From Mesotaenium endlicherianum (taxonomy: Eukaryota > Streptophyta > Zygnematophyceae > Zygnematales > Mesotaeniaceae), in assembly GCA_009602735.1 (NCBI GenBank), contig WELA01013233.1, forward strand, positions 1 to 64,000: 64,000 nucleotides of DNA. The letters are read 5' to 3'. Within the stretch, counting starts at the first letter, position 1. Each line of letters starts with the position of its first letter. The position numbers and the translations under genes are program-made. The notes under the pieces are model-generated. The model had not been told where the DNA came from, did not search any database, and was given only the letters and a program-made list of their open reading frames with translations. Of this stretch, positions 34,061 through 45,955 are shown piece by piece.

Positions 34061-35830
34061 TAAATGGTTGTCGCCTCGACAACACTAAAGTGTAGAGCTA
34101 TGTATTAAGAAAATTAACAATTTTAATCTCCCTATCGCCTCCTCTTGCTTCAACACTGTTGCCCAGCTGTGGGGATCACTAGTGACAGTGAATTGTCACC
34201 TCCACCTTCAATCCACTACCGTTAAGGAGTGCAAACAGAGAGACCCCCAGCAAGGCTTGACTGGAGGATGGTTTTAAGATCCCACGATTAGGAGACTAAA
34301 ATCTGGACCTAGACCTGGACAACCCTCTAGTTTTGTCAGCTGGCCTCCTAAAGAACCCTGTCTGTTCTAAAGTGGGACCACAAGGGGAACGAAGGATTGC
34401 AGCCACCTCTTCACCCACCTGGGTGTTGATTCCTACACTACATAGACAGGCAACCCAGTAGGATACTGAAATACATTGGCAAGAGGCACATGTTCCTGAC
34501 TGGAGGGGGTGGCCAGCATACCTTTGGCCACACCACAAGTCCCTCTTCTAAGGGCACTGTCCTTTGGGGAGTTCTCCCTCTCTTTGATACCAAGTACAGT
34601 CAGATTTTCTTCTTCCTCTGCCTGGGCAGGTGGGCTGAGAGACCGAGCTCGAGGTACTGTTGCCGCCACAGTAGGAGTCACAGTCCATCCTCCTGCTCTT
34701 GGCCCCCTAGTGATCCCTTCCTCTGCCTGTTCCTGGATCTCCTAAGCTCCAGAGGTTGATGCCTCTCCCCTGCCCTGTTCTGCTTCCTCATCCTCCTCAT
34801 CTTCCTCCTCTGAGAGGGTAGGGGTCTCATCCACCAAGTCATCCTGCTCCCTGGTAGACATGGAGAAATCTACTGAGCGTCCTTTCTTAGGACGAGCTGG
34901 GGGTTGCTTGGCCTTCAGTTTGCTGATATCTATCCGGCCTGCATTCTTTGTCCATTTGACAAAGGCATGCTTTCCCTTAGAGAAGTAGTCTTGTCGTCTC
35001 CTCCTGTACTCCTTGGTTTCCGCATTCATGTTACTCAGGCATCCATTAAGCCTGGGGTCCCAAGGAACAATGTGAGGTGGCAGGATGAGGTAGCCGTCCA
35101 GCCCATAGTAGAAATCATCTGGGTGGGCCCGTTCACACTCTTGCTTCCTGTTAGTGACGGCCATCCACCTCCAGGCAGTGGGCTGTTGGTAGTACTGTGG
35201 CCCATGTTCAACCTTTCTCAGCTCGCAAGGCAACCAGTGGGGAGAGAACATATGTTGCCTTGTTTCCCTGGCCAAGTACTCCTAGCTCCTTCCCTCAACC
35301 TCATTGTAGGCTGGCAGCAGCGTCTGGTAAATTACGAAATCTTTGAAGCTATCAGGCTGAATGCTCACCATCCTGATGAGCCTTTGATTTGCCACTAAGC
35401 CAAGTATTGGTACTGGTTTATCTTCCAAGTCATTTGCAAAGAACCACGCCTACTCTGCTATATTTCCCACCATCTTGGCAAAATCGTCATAGAGGACAAC
35501 GCCAGTGTGTGTCTCAATATACTTATCCAGAGCTTCAGCTCCTTGCTTCTGCAACACTGTTTGCTGAGCAATCAGGTTGATATCCTGGGCTGCCAGTAGT
35601 GCCTCCTTCAGGTTATGAAAGGTTTGGCCACCCACCACAGTATATCTGTAAGTGGCCAGGCTCTTCTGCTTTTCAACTTCCTCCTTAACCTTCCTTTCTT
35701 CCTCCGCAGCCGCCGCTTCCTCTTGTTGTGTATTCTGTCTCTCCTGCTCAGCTTTCCTGAGGTTTTTTGCCTCTTGCTCCTTCTTCCTTTGTGCCTCTTC
35801 AATTGCCTCTTGTTTTCTGCAAACCCTATC
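34061..35830 (-). pseudogene. Accessory region of D, left half, unknown family
   Basis: Broken reading region on the - strand between the D midpoint and the 3' LTR. Order: Glu/Lys/Gln-rich coiled coil (about 35830-35650), a Y-R-Y-T-V motif, a block with D-K-Y-I-E, then T-A-W-R-W-M, L-P-P-H-I and W-D-P-R-L (35160-35050), F-S-K-G-K, P-K-K-G-R-S-V, an acidic run, and an Arg/Ser-rich tail with F-F-R-R-P. No known domain recognised and no membrane segment. It corresponds piece by piece to 35831-37456 on the other strand. Confidence 0.55.
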
Positions 35831-37456
35831 TTGTTTTCTTTTGGTGAGGGAAGTCGCCGCAGACAGGAGGAGCAAGACAAAAAAGCTGCTGAGGAAGCCA
35901 AGAAGGCGGAGGAACAAAAGTTGGCAGAGGAGAGGCGGAAGCAGCAAGCTGAGGAGGAACAGAGGAGAATCAGAAGCTACACCATGATGGGCAAGGGCTT
36001 TGATCTTTTGGAGGAAGCCTCCAAGTACGCCTAGAGGAACCAAAGTAAGTCATAGAGGGACATACTGCAGCGAGAAGGGGAGACAGCCCAAGGTTTTGAC
36101 AAGTACATAGAAGTCAGCACAGGGCTTCTACTATACCATGACTATGCCAGGATGGTGGGGTATACAATTCGGGAGGCCAAAGCATTGGCCCAAATAGGTG
36201 AATTTGAACCGGTGCCAATACCTGGGATCTGGGGCACAGACAGGGTCATCAGGCTGATCCCTATGTATATAGACAGCTTCAAAGATACCACTTCCCACAA
36301 TTGGTTCAAGGCCATGTATAACGAGGTGGAGAGAAGAAGCTGGGAGTTCTTGGCAAGGGAGACCAGCCAGTTGGATATTTCAAGTCACTAATATCCCTGT
36401 ACTTTGAAGAGGACGGACCCTGCTTTTTTTCTGCAGCCCACTGACTGGCGTTGGATGACCATCACTATGAAGGACCGGCAAAATGACAGAGCTGAGGAAG
36501 ACAATTTCCTGGCAAATCTGCAGGGGAAGATAGTGCTGCCACCTCACATTGCGGCATGGGACCCAAGGCTAGATGGAGTCAGGGACTGCATGAGTCAGGA
36601 GACACATGAGGATAGGACCAGGGCTAGAGATTCTTTCTCTAAGGGGAAGGATGCTTATGCCAAATGGGCAAGTAAGCAAGGGGAGAAAGACCTGTTTGCT
36701 GTCAGGACCCAGCAGCCCCCACTTGCACCTAAAAGGGGGAGGTCAGTGGGATACTCTTTTTCTCGGGAATGGTTGGAGGAGATGACTAGAGAGACTCTAG
36801 AAGCCTCAGAGGAACAGGAGGACGAAGAGGAGGAAGGCGTTGGAGAGGAGTCTAGTCCTGCTGAGGCACAGACCCTGCTACATCCCCCACTCTACAGCAG
36901 AGTGAAAGTGCCGTTGCACAGGCAGCCCTGCAGCAGCTAGGGGATACCAGCCCACCAAGAGACCTAGATCTCCAAAGGCTGGGGAGTTTCAGCAGGAGGA
37001 GTCCCACCCCAGGAGGTGAGACTCAGGCAGACAGAGCAAACAGAAAGGCTGCTAAGGAGGTAGCCAGAGGGCAGCCAGCATCCTCCTCTCATAGAGGGCA
37101 TGTACCCTTAGCCCATGTCATGCAGCAACCCTTCGATATGCCAGTGTATGTCCCTGTCAATTTGAGAGCTGTACAGGAAAGAGCGGTCTCCATCAACTTG
37201 CAGACAGTGCAAAAGCAGGCTGCCCAGTTGCTGCGTTCACCCCTTGGTTCACTTTGGTCCGAGCCTCCAGGTTTCAGAAGATCATCAGACAGGAGAAGGA
37301 GATCCGGTTCCAGGTCTCGCTCCCCAGAATATCGAGCCCTTGGTACTTGGTTTGCTGTTGTCTTTATTCAAGATTCAGTTGGTTGTGTTGCATGTGTGTT
37401 ACTTTGTTGTAAATAATAATGGAAGTATTGTTGACAACAATTTGAATTAGAGGGAT
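35831..37456 (+). pseudogene. Accessory region of D, right half, unknown family
   Basis: Broken reading region on the + strand. Order: coiled coil (about 35850-35975), Y-T-M-M-G-K-G-F-D-L-L-E-E-A, D-K-Y-I-E, T-D-W-R-W-M (near 36440), L-P-P-H-I, W-D-P-R-L, F-S-K-G-K, P-K-R-G-R-S-V, an acidic run, and an Arg/Ser-rich tail with F-R-R-S and S-R-S-P-E-Y (near 37270-37330). The conserved order with the left half, despite much base change, shows these pieces belonged to one ancestral protein. Function unknown. Confidence 0.55.
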
Positions 37457-38204
37457 TGTGATGAACCAGTATATTGGATAGATAAAATATTCATTTAGAT
37501 ATAATAGTTAAATATGTTCAGCCTGCTAAACTTTAGTTAATATTTAGTCTGCTGGATTTTAGTCTACTGGATATTTGATACTTAGTTAAATGACTCAGCC
37601 GAGGGTAGCAGGCTGAAGTCAATTAGGTTAGCCTGTTAACTTGTGTCAGCTTGCTGACACATTCTTTTACAGTCAGCTGGCTGCCGTACTCGGCAGCAAC
37701 GAACTCCCTAGCTATGCATCTAAGAGTTGTGTGCTAGATGAGTGGTCAGATGACACCCTTAAGGTGGATTGCGATTCGGGATGATGGGAGATGGCTGTGG
37801 ATTTGGTTAGCCGAGGTCCTACCAACGCGGTTAACTCCCGGGTAGGCGGTGCCATCGCACTTGCCATTGAACAGTAAACTCATTCCATGTACATATGCTA
37901 GGTATTGGTCTCGAGTTTGGCATTTGGAAACGAGGTCAACTCTCTTGTATCGCTTACTGAGAGAAAAATGAATCCAAGGCAAAAAGCCATTGATACGTAC
38001 TGCCTTCTAACCTTGCTTATGTATGAAGTTACTGATTGCATTATTGATGCTAGTTTACTTGCATTTGACTTGCGGGTATTGTCCAGTGCGAATGTGTTGT
38101 CTTTTGCTGTTTAATCAGTCAACAGAAAATGCCATAAAGATTACTCGCTGATATAAAGATCTCTATTAATTGATAATTGTCTATTGGTAAGTCAATTCAT
38201 TTTA
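37457..38204 (+). repeat. C-family LTR (right LTR of D)
   Basis: Begins TGTGATGAACCAG after a purine tract (TTAGAGGGAT) and ends near GTCAATTCATTTTA. It is the 3' LTR of the right half. It abuts the truncated RNase H end of element H at 38206. Confidence 0.82.
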
Positions 38205-38205
38205 C

Positions 38206-41200
38206 CAACTTCCCTGGTTTGTAGTCGATCTGGACTTGGAACTGCTCCAGGGTCTCGCTCCAGTGACTCTCCCTCCTCGACAGCTTGGATTTCTATTGAA
38301 AATGAGTCAGAGCTAGGTGATCTGTAATCACCTTAAAAGTTTTACCATGTAAGTATGCTCTTCATTGTTTGAGGATATGAATGATAGCCACCAGCTCTTT
38401 ATCATGCACAGATGAATTAGTTTGAGCTGGATTAAACTTCATAGATTCATACAGCACAGGATGCTGTTCTTCCTTTACCTTACCAACCTTTGTGGTTGTG
38501 TCAACAAGCTGCAACAAAATAGCACCCATAGCAAATTAAGAAGCGTCACTAACCACCTGCACAAGTTTGCTGGGTTCATACACAGCAAGAACATGGGCAA
38601 AGCATAAAGCATCCTTTAAGGGTCTGGAAGGCAGCTTGCTGCTCTTCCTCCCACACATACCCTATGTCCTTCTTAGTAAAGTTGGTCAGTTTACTGGCCT
38701 TTGTAAGATAATTTTCAATAAATATCCAGTAGTAGTTAGCCAGTCCGAGGAAGGATCTAACTTCCGAAACAGACTGAGGTACTGGCGAGTCCTTTATGGT
38801 CTGGACTTTCTCAGGATTCACACTAATGCTTTTCTTACTGACAACGTGTCCTAAGAATTCAATACTCTCCTTAAAGAAATCACACTTGCTAATTTTAGCA
38901 TATAATTGATTCTTTCTGAGAGTGTCGAATACTGTCTTTCGTGTTCAGCATGCTCAAGTTTTAGAGATAATTAAAATGTCATCCAAAAAACTTGCACAAA
39001 CTTATCCAAGTAAGGTCTCAAATGTCATTTCTAGCATTCATGAAGATAGTAAGACCAAATGGCATTACAATAAACTCAAAGTGTCCATAGCGTGTGCGGA
39101 AGGCAGTATTATGTTCATCTCCCTCAACAATTCTGATTTGATGATAACCACTCTTGAGATCAATCTTCCTGAACACTTTAGCACCAGACAGTGTATCAGA
39201 CAAGTCCTCGATTTCTAGTAAAGCATACTTTTTCTTTACTGTAATTCTGTTAAGAGCTCTGTAATCCACGCACATTCGCATACTACCATCCTTCTTCTTA
39301 ACAAATAGGATGGGTGAGCCATAAGGTGATTTACTGGGAGAAATATAGTCATTCTCCTCCAATTCTTCTATCTGTGTTTTTAACTCTTCACTTGCCACAT
39401 AGGACAAACCATAAGTGCGTTGCCAAGGTGGCTGACTCCCAAGTAACAGATCAATTTTATGATCCACCTCCCTCTTAGGGGGCAATCCTGGGAGCATAAT
39501 AAAAACATCATCTTATATCAACAATTTTTGCAGCATTAGGGTGCTCCGGAGGGCTCACCTTTTTTCAACTACTTCTTTAGGTTGAGGGGGTACCTCTTTG
39601 AGCAGCAGTCAGAACATTCCATCTTCCTTCTGGTTCTAGCTTTCGACAAACTCCATTGCGTTCAACAATTTGCATCCTCATGGAAGCCTCTTCTTTTTCT
39701 TCATTCGCCATCCATACAGGACAAGAGGAAGAGCACTGGTGGGTGCCAAGTTAGTCTGCCCATCACTGGCTCCTTTTACTTTAACTGTACCCCTGCTGCA
39801 ACACACTTCAGCTTCATGTCTATTAAGCTAGGATCTTCCTAGCAGGAGATTATAAAAGCCAGTGTTGAGTACCTCAAATGTAAGCGTTTCATTTTGAAAT
39901 GCAATGCCGGGACCTACCTGGACCTCAATAGGCTTGGTCATAACTCCTCCCGAGATACTTGAGGCATCTCCAAGGAATATTTTTCTATTCCATTGGGTGA
40001 CAGTAGGCAGCCTTAGCCGCTTAACTAAGTCCTTCTGGATAAGAGTATGCGACGTCCCTCCGTCAACAAATGCCCTCACCTTCCTACCTGCACTCATACT
40101 ATGCAGTAGAATAGGGGGGACTGTATTTCCTTGACTTTCGCATTGTTCTCCTGACTTAGCAAAGGAATGTTGGACATCATGTGGGACAAGATCATCCAGA
40201 GTGTGCACTCTCTAGATGTCTATATTGCTGATGGTCTCCTTTATCTATTCAGTAGGCATACCTAGTGAATGCAGTTCAGCAGGACCCATAATACCTGCTA
40301 CAAGGACAGCTAGCGATGAGTCACTATCTCTAGCATCCTCATAGTCAGTAGACTGGATTACTGAATGTTGCTATCTTTTAAAGGATGATCTTTTCTCTCG
40401 ACCTTTGGCAGGTGTTTTCTATGACACTACTCCCAATAGTGACCTAACTTCTCACAACGGTAGCAAATAGATTTTGCTGAGGCTGGTCTCGGCTTAGTCC
40501 TACGACCATCTCTTTCGTAGCCTCCTCGAGAGTATCCACCTCTTCCTCTAGACTGCATGGCATTATACTCATACCTCGTACTCATCACTCTGATCATCCT
40601 CAGCTTGATCTCCTTCAATTGCATTGTAGAAATCATGCGACTTTTTGACAATCTTAGACACCAAAGCATTACTCTGGCGCTTGTGATTAAACTGCTGCTG
40701 ATCCCAGAGTATCGATCTGACCTTTTAGGCGTATTGGGACATTTTCTTGATTACCTAAAAAACATTATACTAATTATCAATATACTAATTGATAAATGAT
40801 AGCATCTTGATGAATTAATCGACCAGTGTGTGCCGACTAATTCCTGGTCGACTGGCGAAACAACCAAGATGCTATTGCAAAAAGCATCGTGAAGTAACTT
40901 GATTACTTTGCAATAGTACGACATAATTAATCATAACATTAGCTTGATTACTTATGAAGGAATAACCTAATTAATCGATGATTATTTAACTCATTATGAC
41001 TTTCATCATTTCGGATAATGACTGTCATTGTTTTCGGTTAACGACAATCGTTAACCCGTAAAAAACACCTTTAAAAGTGACCTGAGGGAGCCACCGATTG
41101 ATTTTGCTTTTTACATTGTATTATCAAGTATAATACATATATACATATCGCATTATATAATATATATCTGTACCAAGAGGCACTATGACACCTACGTAAA

Positions 41201-42695
41201 GTCATGAGGCTCTTGGCATAGGCCAAGAGTCATAACAAAACCTCCCATGGAAAGGTTTGTCTCCTTTCACACGTCACGTGAAGAGGTAGACCTTTTGGGT
41301 TGTCACGTTCAACAGGTACAAGTTGTTCCTGTCATGACCCCCCTAACATAGGTGTCGCAAGAGTGTTAAGCACTCAACTGGCTCGCGTTGGCAAGTATAA
41401 ATACTTGTAGTGCAACTCTGAGAACACCTCTTCTCGTCATTGCATTTTTGTCCAGTTTTCACACAACTTCTTTCTGAAAAGCTTAGAAAAGATCTTCACA
41501 ATTTTCACAAAAGCTAGAATTGTTACACCCAGGCATCAGCATCCTGGATCAAGTCAGCCACTTTCTCATATTTCTTTCAGCAAAATGACTTGAGACCTCG
41601 GACTTCAAGCTATACTTAAAGTATGCTATCCTTTAACGCTCTGGCAATTTTGGCTACTTCCTCATGGTCTCTTGGAACTTATGAGCAAACTCAGCGACTG
41701 AAGTGGTCTGCTTCAGTGTTAGGGAGATCATTGCATAGAGAGCATTTTCCTGCTAATTGATCACATCAAACTTCTCATGCAGCTTCTCCACAAACTCTAC
41801 CCAAGTAGGGTCACCGAGTTGTTGAGCCTTACGCTCTCCTTTCCAGTAAAGCCACGAGTCTGTTGCACTACCTTTCAGTAGAGCACCGGTGTGCCTGACA
41901 TTCTTGTAGTCCCGTAGTTCTGGATAGTTTTCTAGCCACTGCTTAACATCAGCGAGAAACTTGATCAGGTAAAACTTTTTGTTTCCCTCGGGATCATAGT
42001 CCTGAGGGGATTTCGGCTTAGGCTTACTCGGCCATCTGCCACCACCACGTGTGGTGTGAGAACCCAGTTGGTCTCCGTCACGTAACAATGCCATCATGAT
42101 CCTTTTGTCCTCTTGTTAGGACTGATACATGGTCGCCATTTGCAATCGCATTTGTACAAATAATGCTCCCAGATCTACATCCTGAGGTGGTAACCCAGCA
42201 AACGCAGCCGCAGCAACATTAGCTCGATTAGTAGCAGCATCGGCATTCTCGATTGCCGCTGCTCCGGCTATGCCAGTTGCACTAAGTTGTTTGCGAATCT
42301 GAGGGAGAGGTACAACAGTAGGTACAGTCAGAGGTTGGTTCCGGAGATTGGCCCTTTCTGCCATTTGCTCCTCCACCGTCCTTTCCTCAAAAATTCTCCT
42401 CTTTACTGCTTCTTCTACCTCTTTGGCTAAGCGTTCACCCTCAGCAAGCTAAACTGCTACTGCAGCAAGAGCGGCTGCTTCCTTTGCAGCTTCTCTATTG
42501 CCTGTATCATGCAGCGTTTCTAAATAGGTTCAAAGTCCAAAGACGCGACTTTCGCCTTGCCCTTCTTCAATGTTATTATTGTTCTCACCCTCCATATCCC
42601 GAGAGTTGCTAGCTTGAGACCTCGTCCTTACCGTACAAGAAAATTGTGATGACTGCTCTGATACCATTGAAATGAATCGACTTACCAATAGGCGA
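38206..42695 (-). mobile_element. Element H: decayed C-family copy
   Basis: Reverse-strand fossil. From right to left: the last bases of a 5' LTR (42669-42695), primer site (about 42656-42668), gag (42640 to about 40450, split by the 820-bp insertion at 40708), protease (near 40040), RT (39500-38900) and part of RNase H, ending abruptly at 38206 beside the LTR of element D. Integrase and 3' LTR are absent. Many coding breaks; clearly old. The 5' LTR is cut by the piggyBac-like element at a TTAA. Confidence 0.8.
40708..41527 (+). mobile_element. 820-bp insertion in element H, probable solo LTR
   Basis: Interrupts the gag region of element H. CCCAG stands on both sides (40703-40707 and 41528-41532), where the intact family copies have it once, so it is a 5-bp target duplication. 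The right end reads GAATTGTTACA and a TATA-like GTATAAATAC lies at about 41395, as in an LTR. The left end does not start with TG. There is no coding region. Best guess: solo LTR of a family not otherwise seen here. Confidence 0.55.
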
Positions 42696-42699
42696 TTAA

Positions 42700-45232
42700 C
42701 AGTAGATTACCCTAGGTTTACCAGCCATAAGACCATATATGGGTCCATGATGCCCTTTACTTGTCACAATATATTTGAAGATGTTCTTGCTTATTAAGTC
42801 AATATCATAGTGCATTGGAAAGCTTGTATCACAAGTTGTTACAAGAACTATTTGTTTCGGAATTTGCGGCATGGGAAGGTGTACTTTTTGTACGACATAT
42901 ATACATAAATGAAATCGACGAAACTTGGCCAACTATGGAGTACATAGTGGAGATTGTTCACTTTGCATCACAAGTTGCCAATTTTGCTGGAGGTTTACAT
43001 ATGGTTTAGCTACCCAAAGCAACTAGATTTGTGTCATTAGGGTAAGTACTTTATTGTTGGCACCCTTTCTACTAAGAAGACCAATATTGGTCTGTGTCTA
43101 GTGAGGGCACTTGCGACTTCATGCTTTTTGTTATCACAGTACAGAACTTATATCTTATTTTGTGTGGGGCGAGAATTCATAATTCAACTTTTTACTAGTT
43201 TATCATTCTTGTAGGGTTGCATCAAAAAAATAATATAAATAAAAAATGACAGAAAATAACAAAAAAATGATAATTAAATGCAGCACAAAAAGTTATCGAG
43301 AGATGCTGCAGCATAGAGTGCAAAAATTTGCAGCTCTGTATTTATGCTCATGTCTTTCCTGTCACCATCTACAGCCATCATACTACCAATTCTATGTAGG
43401 TGTTAGCCAAAAGGGGCTCACATCTACATGCTCTATCACTTTATTGCAGTGACTTGCAGCAAAGCAAGGCGCAGCGCAAAGAGCTACCCCACAGGTAGGA
43501 CACCAGTACCTAGGCCTCACCCTCCTAGCTTTGTGGCCCGATAGGGACGGCCTGGCCTTGCATGCAACACACCCAGGCCTCTTCCCAAAGGGGATGTGCT
43601 CAGGGAAGTGCCTTCCAAGAAACCTGTCAAGGCCAGCCCGTCCCGCATAACCCGCGCGCGTGCGCCTCTCGTCGGGATGCTTGAAGTTTGTCATCTCAGA
43701 GACCAGGTCAAGCATGAAAGGAAACCTATCACTCTCTGGATGGGCTAGGTCATAGAGTATGAATGCATTAGCTACTGCTGAATCAAACAAGCCCCAGCAC
43801 AGCTTATGCCACCACTTGAAACTGATAGTTGTCTGCTCCACAGAGTAGCAATCTCTGAGACACAACTTGTCAAATATTGGTCAACGGCATCTTTGTGTGT
43901 GTTGTAGAGTGTGACTATCTCAGGGCAGGACACACTCTTCAAGCTACCATTTTTCTGTCTTCTATCTACCTCAGTGAGCTCTAGACCTGAAGCAGTTCAC
44001 AAGAAGTGCACCAGTTGCTTGTCTTGCCACACCATTGCAATCTGGCCCGGATAGTCACAGACAAGAGCTACATGGTCTCCTTGAGTTGGCTTCCTTTAAC
44101 CTCTAGGAACAGGTAAGACAAGTAAGCTAGCCTTCCCATCTGTTGTCTTAGGTATGTAATTTGTGTTTGCTAAGACAATTCTTGTTGCTACATGACCCAA
44201 TTCTGCAAGAGCTTTCAACAAAGAGGGTGAAGTGAAACCTCTATCTGAGACAAAAGAGTAAGCCTGATTTTGAGACAAGCCTGAAATAAGCTCTAAGACC
44301 ACATCAACCTGTGTCCTACTTGAGACCTTATCACACACAGTAAAGTCAAAACAGTATTAGTTGGTGCTGTCACACACCATAAACAACTTTATGCCAAATT
44401 AATGAGGCTTGGCCGGCATGTACACTCTAACTGGACAGTTCTGGTTTCTAAGAAAAATCAACCTCTCATGAAGAGTAAGGTTGGGGCCTGGATTGTAGTG
44501 TTCTTTAAACTTGCGCCTAAGTTTGTCTATAAGAAGCTGACACTGCCATAGCTTGTAAGTTTGAAAATCTCTAGGAAATGCATCTCTACCTAGGTTTGAA
44601 TGAAGGTGAAAGTATCTCTTGATGTGCTGCCATCTATTCCTGGACATGAAGGTGCCAAAGAAAGGAAATCTTATAGGTCCTGCTGTGTCATTTCTCCAAT
44701 AAAAAGCTAGTCTAGGCAGTGGGTTTAAAGCCATGGCAATGTATAGGCCATGCCAAATGATCATCTCTGACAGTCACAGGCTTCCAATCCTTAGCTCTAC
44801 TGACACCTGCATATGCATTTGTCTCATCTACCAAGAGTCCAAACCAATCCATGCCAATGAAGAGGCATAGCACAGCAAAAGGAGAGTACTTAATGAATGC
44901 TCTGGAGCTTCCTCCTTGCAGACCTGATTGTGTAGAACCACGAGGATGTTGCCTCTGTGGGTATTCCTCTCCGGGAATTGGGGGCCTCCAGGAGAACTCC
45001 TCTTGGACATCTTCAGCAGCAGTGTGCTCCTCCTCCATGGGATTGCCTTCTCTCTCCAACTCACTGTCAGAGGAGAACTCTTCCTCTTCATCACTTATAC
45101 CTTCCCTAGTCTTGTATCTATTGCTTGACCTCTTCCTGTGCAGCATTTTAGCCTTCCTAAGTCTTTCTTCTGCCCCATTCTTAGGTGCACTAAGCACTAT
45201 CTCTTTGCCTCTTTCTTATGCAGGTCTGCCCT
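42700..45232 (-). mobile_element. PiggyBac-like DNA transposon 1 (PB1), truncated
   Basis: The left end is at a TTAA (42696-42699) inside the LTR of element H, followed by CAGTAGATTACCCTAGG, which shares CAGTAGAT with PB2. The element carries a broken transposase on the - strand. The other end is missing: the sequence stops at the LTR of element F (45233). TTAA targets are the hallmark of the piggyBac superfamily. The LTR next to the left end also shares the expected uninterrupted sequence with other copies, which supports the boundary. Confidence 0.75.
43392..45197 (-). pseudogene. PiggyBac-like transposase (PB1), broken
   Basis: DDE-type transposase of the piggyBac family (DDE_Tnp_1_7 type), in at least four frames (45197-44712, 44764-44399, 44338-44096, 43865-43392). 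Visible landmarks: an acidic N-terminal part, F-M-S-R-N-R-W and R-Y-F-H-L-H (near 44640), Y-M-P-A-K-P-H, S-D-R-G-F-T-S (second catalytic Asp), D-A-V-D-Q-Y near 43890 (third Asp), and a C-terminal Cys-rich zinc-binding domain (C-V-A-C, C-P-T-C, C-A-A-P-C-F). The position of the first catalytic Asp is His here (L-T-L-H-E), so besides the frame breaks the active site is damaged. The extreme N terminus is cut off by element F. Confidence 0.8.
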
Positions 45233-45955
45233 TGTAATGAATCAGTATATTGGTAGACATAATATTCATTTGTATATAATAGTCAATTGACTTCCGCCTG
45301 CTGAACTTAAGTCAACATTCAATCTGCTGGACTTTATATAATTATCGGTTTAATGACTCAGCCGAGAGCAGCAGGCTGAAGTTAACTTAGGTGAGCTTGC
45401 TGACACATTCTTTGACAACCAGCTAGCTGACTTCCGTACTCGGTAGCAGCAAACTGCCTAGATATGCATCTAAGTATGATATGCTAGATGAATGGCCAGA
45501 TAACATCCTTGGGATGGATGGCGATTCGAGATGATGGGAGATGGTGGTGGATTTGGTTAACCGAGGTCCTACCAACGTGGTTAACTCCCGGGTAGGCGGT
45601 GCCATCGCACATGCCTTTGAACAATAAACTCATTCCATGTACATAGGCTAGACATTGCCCTCGAGTTCGGCATTCGAAAACAAGGCCAACTCTCTTGTAC
45701 TGCTTATTGGGAGATATTTGATTCCAAGGCAAGAAGCCATTGATACGAACTGTCTTCTAGCCTTGCTTATGTACGAGTTTACTGATTGCATTATTAATGC
45801 TAGTTTACTTGCATTTGACTTGCGAGTATTGTCCACTGCTAGTGTGTTGCCTTCTGCTGTTTAATATGTTAACAAAAAAAAACATACAGATTACTCGCTG
45901 TTATAAACATCTTTATTAATTGTTAATCGCCTACTTGGTAACTCGATTCATTTCA
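45233..45955 (+). repeat. Element F 5' LTR (C family)
   Basis: Begins TGTAATGAATC, ends CGATTCATTTCA, and is followed by the primer site. Its U3 has the same TCAGCnnGCTGA-type dyads as element C. Confidence 0.87.

Larger units (their letters stand above)
33329..38204. mobile_element. Element D: head-to-head C-family 3' halves between inverted LTRs
   Basis: A composite fossil. Left half on the - strand: 3' LTR 33329-34048, purine tract 34049-34060, accessory region to about 35830. Right half on the + strand: accessory region from about 35831 to 37456, then 3' LTR 37457-38204. Both halves lack 5' LTR, gag and pol and meet inside the coiled-coil region near 35830. The two halves are related but clearly diverged, so this is not a recent copy of one onto the other. 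Several coding breaks in each. No target duplication seen around the whole. Confidence 0.72.

Noticed and set aside
35450-36034. Overlapping open frames on both strands near the element D midpoint as a bidirectional gene
   Set aside because: Low-complexity charged coiled-coil coding gives open frames on both strands; the two halves are better explained as separate head-to-head fragments.
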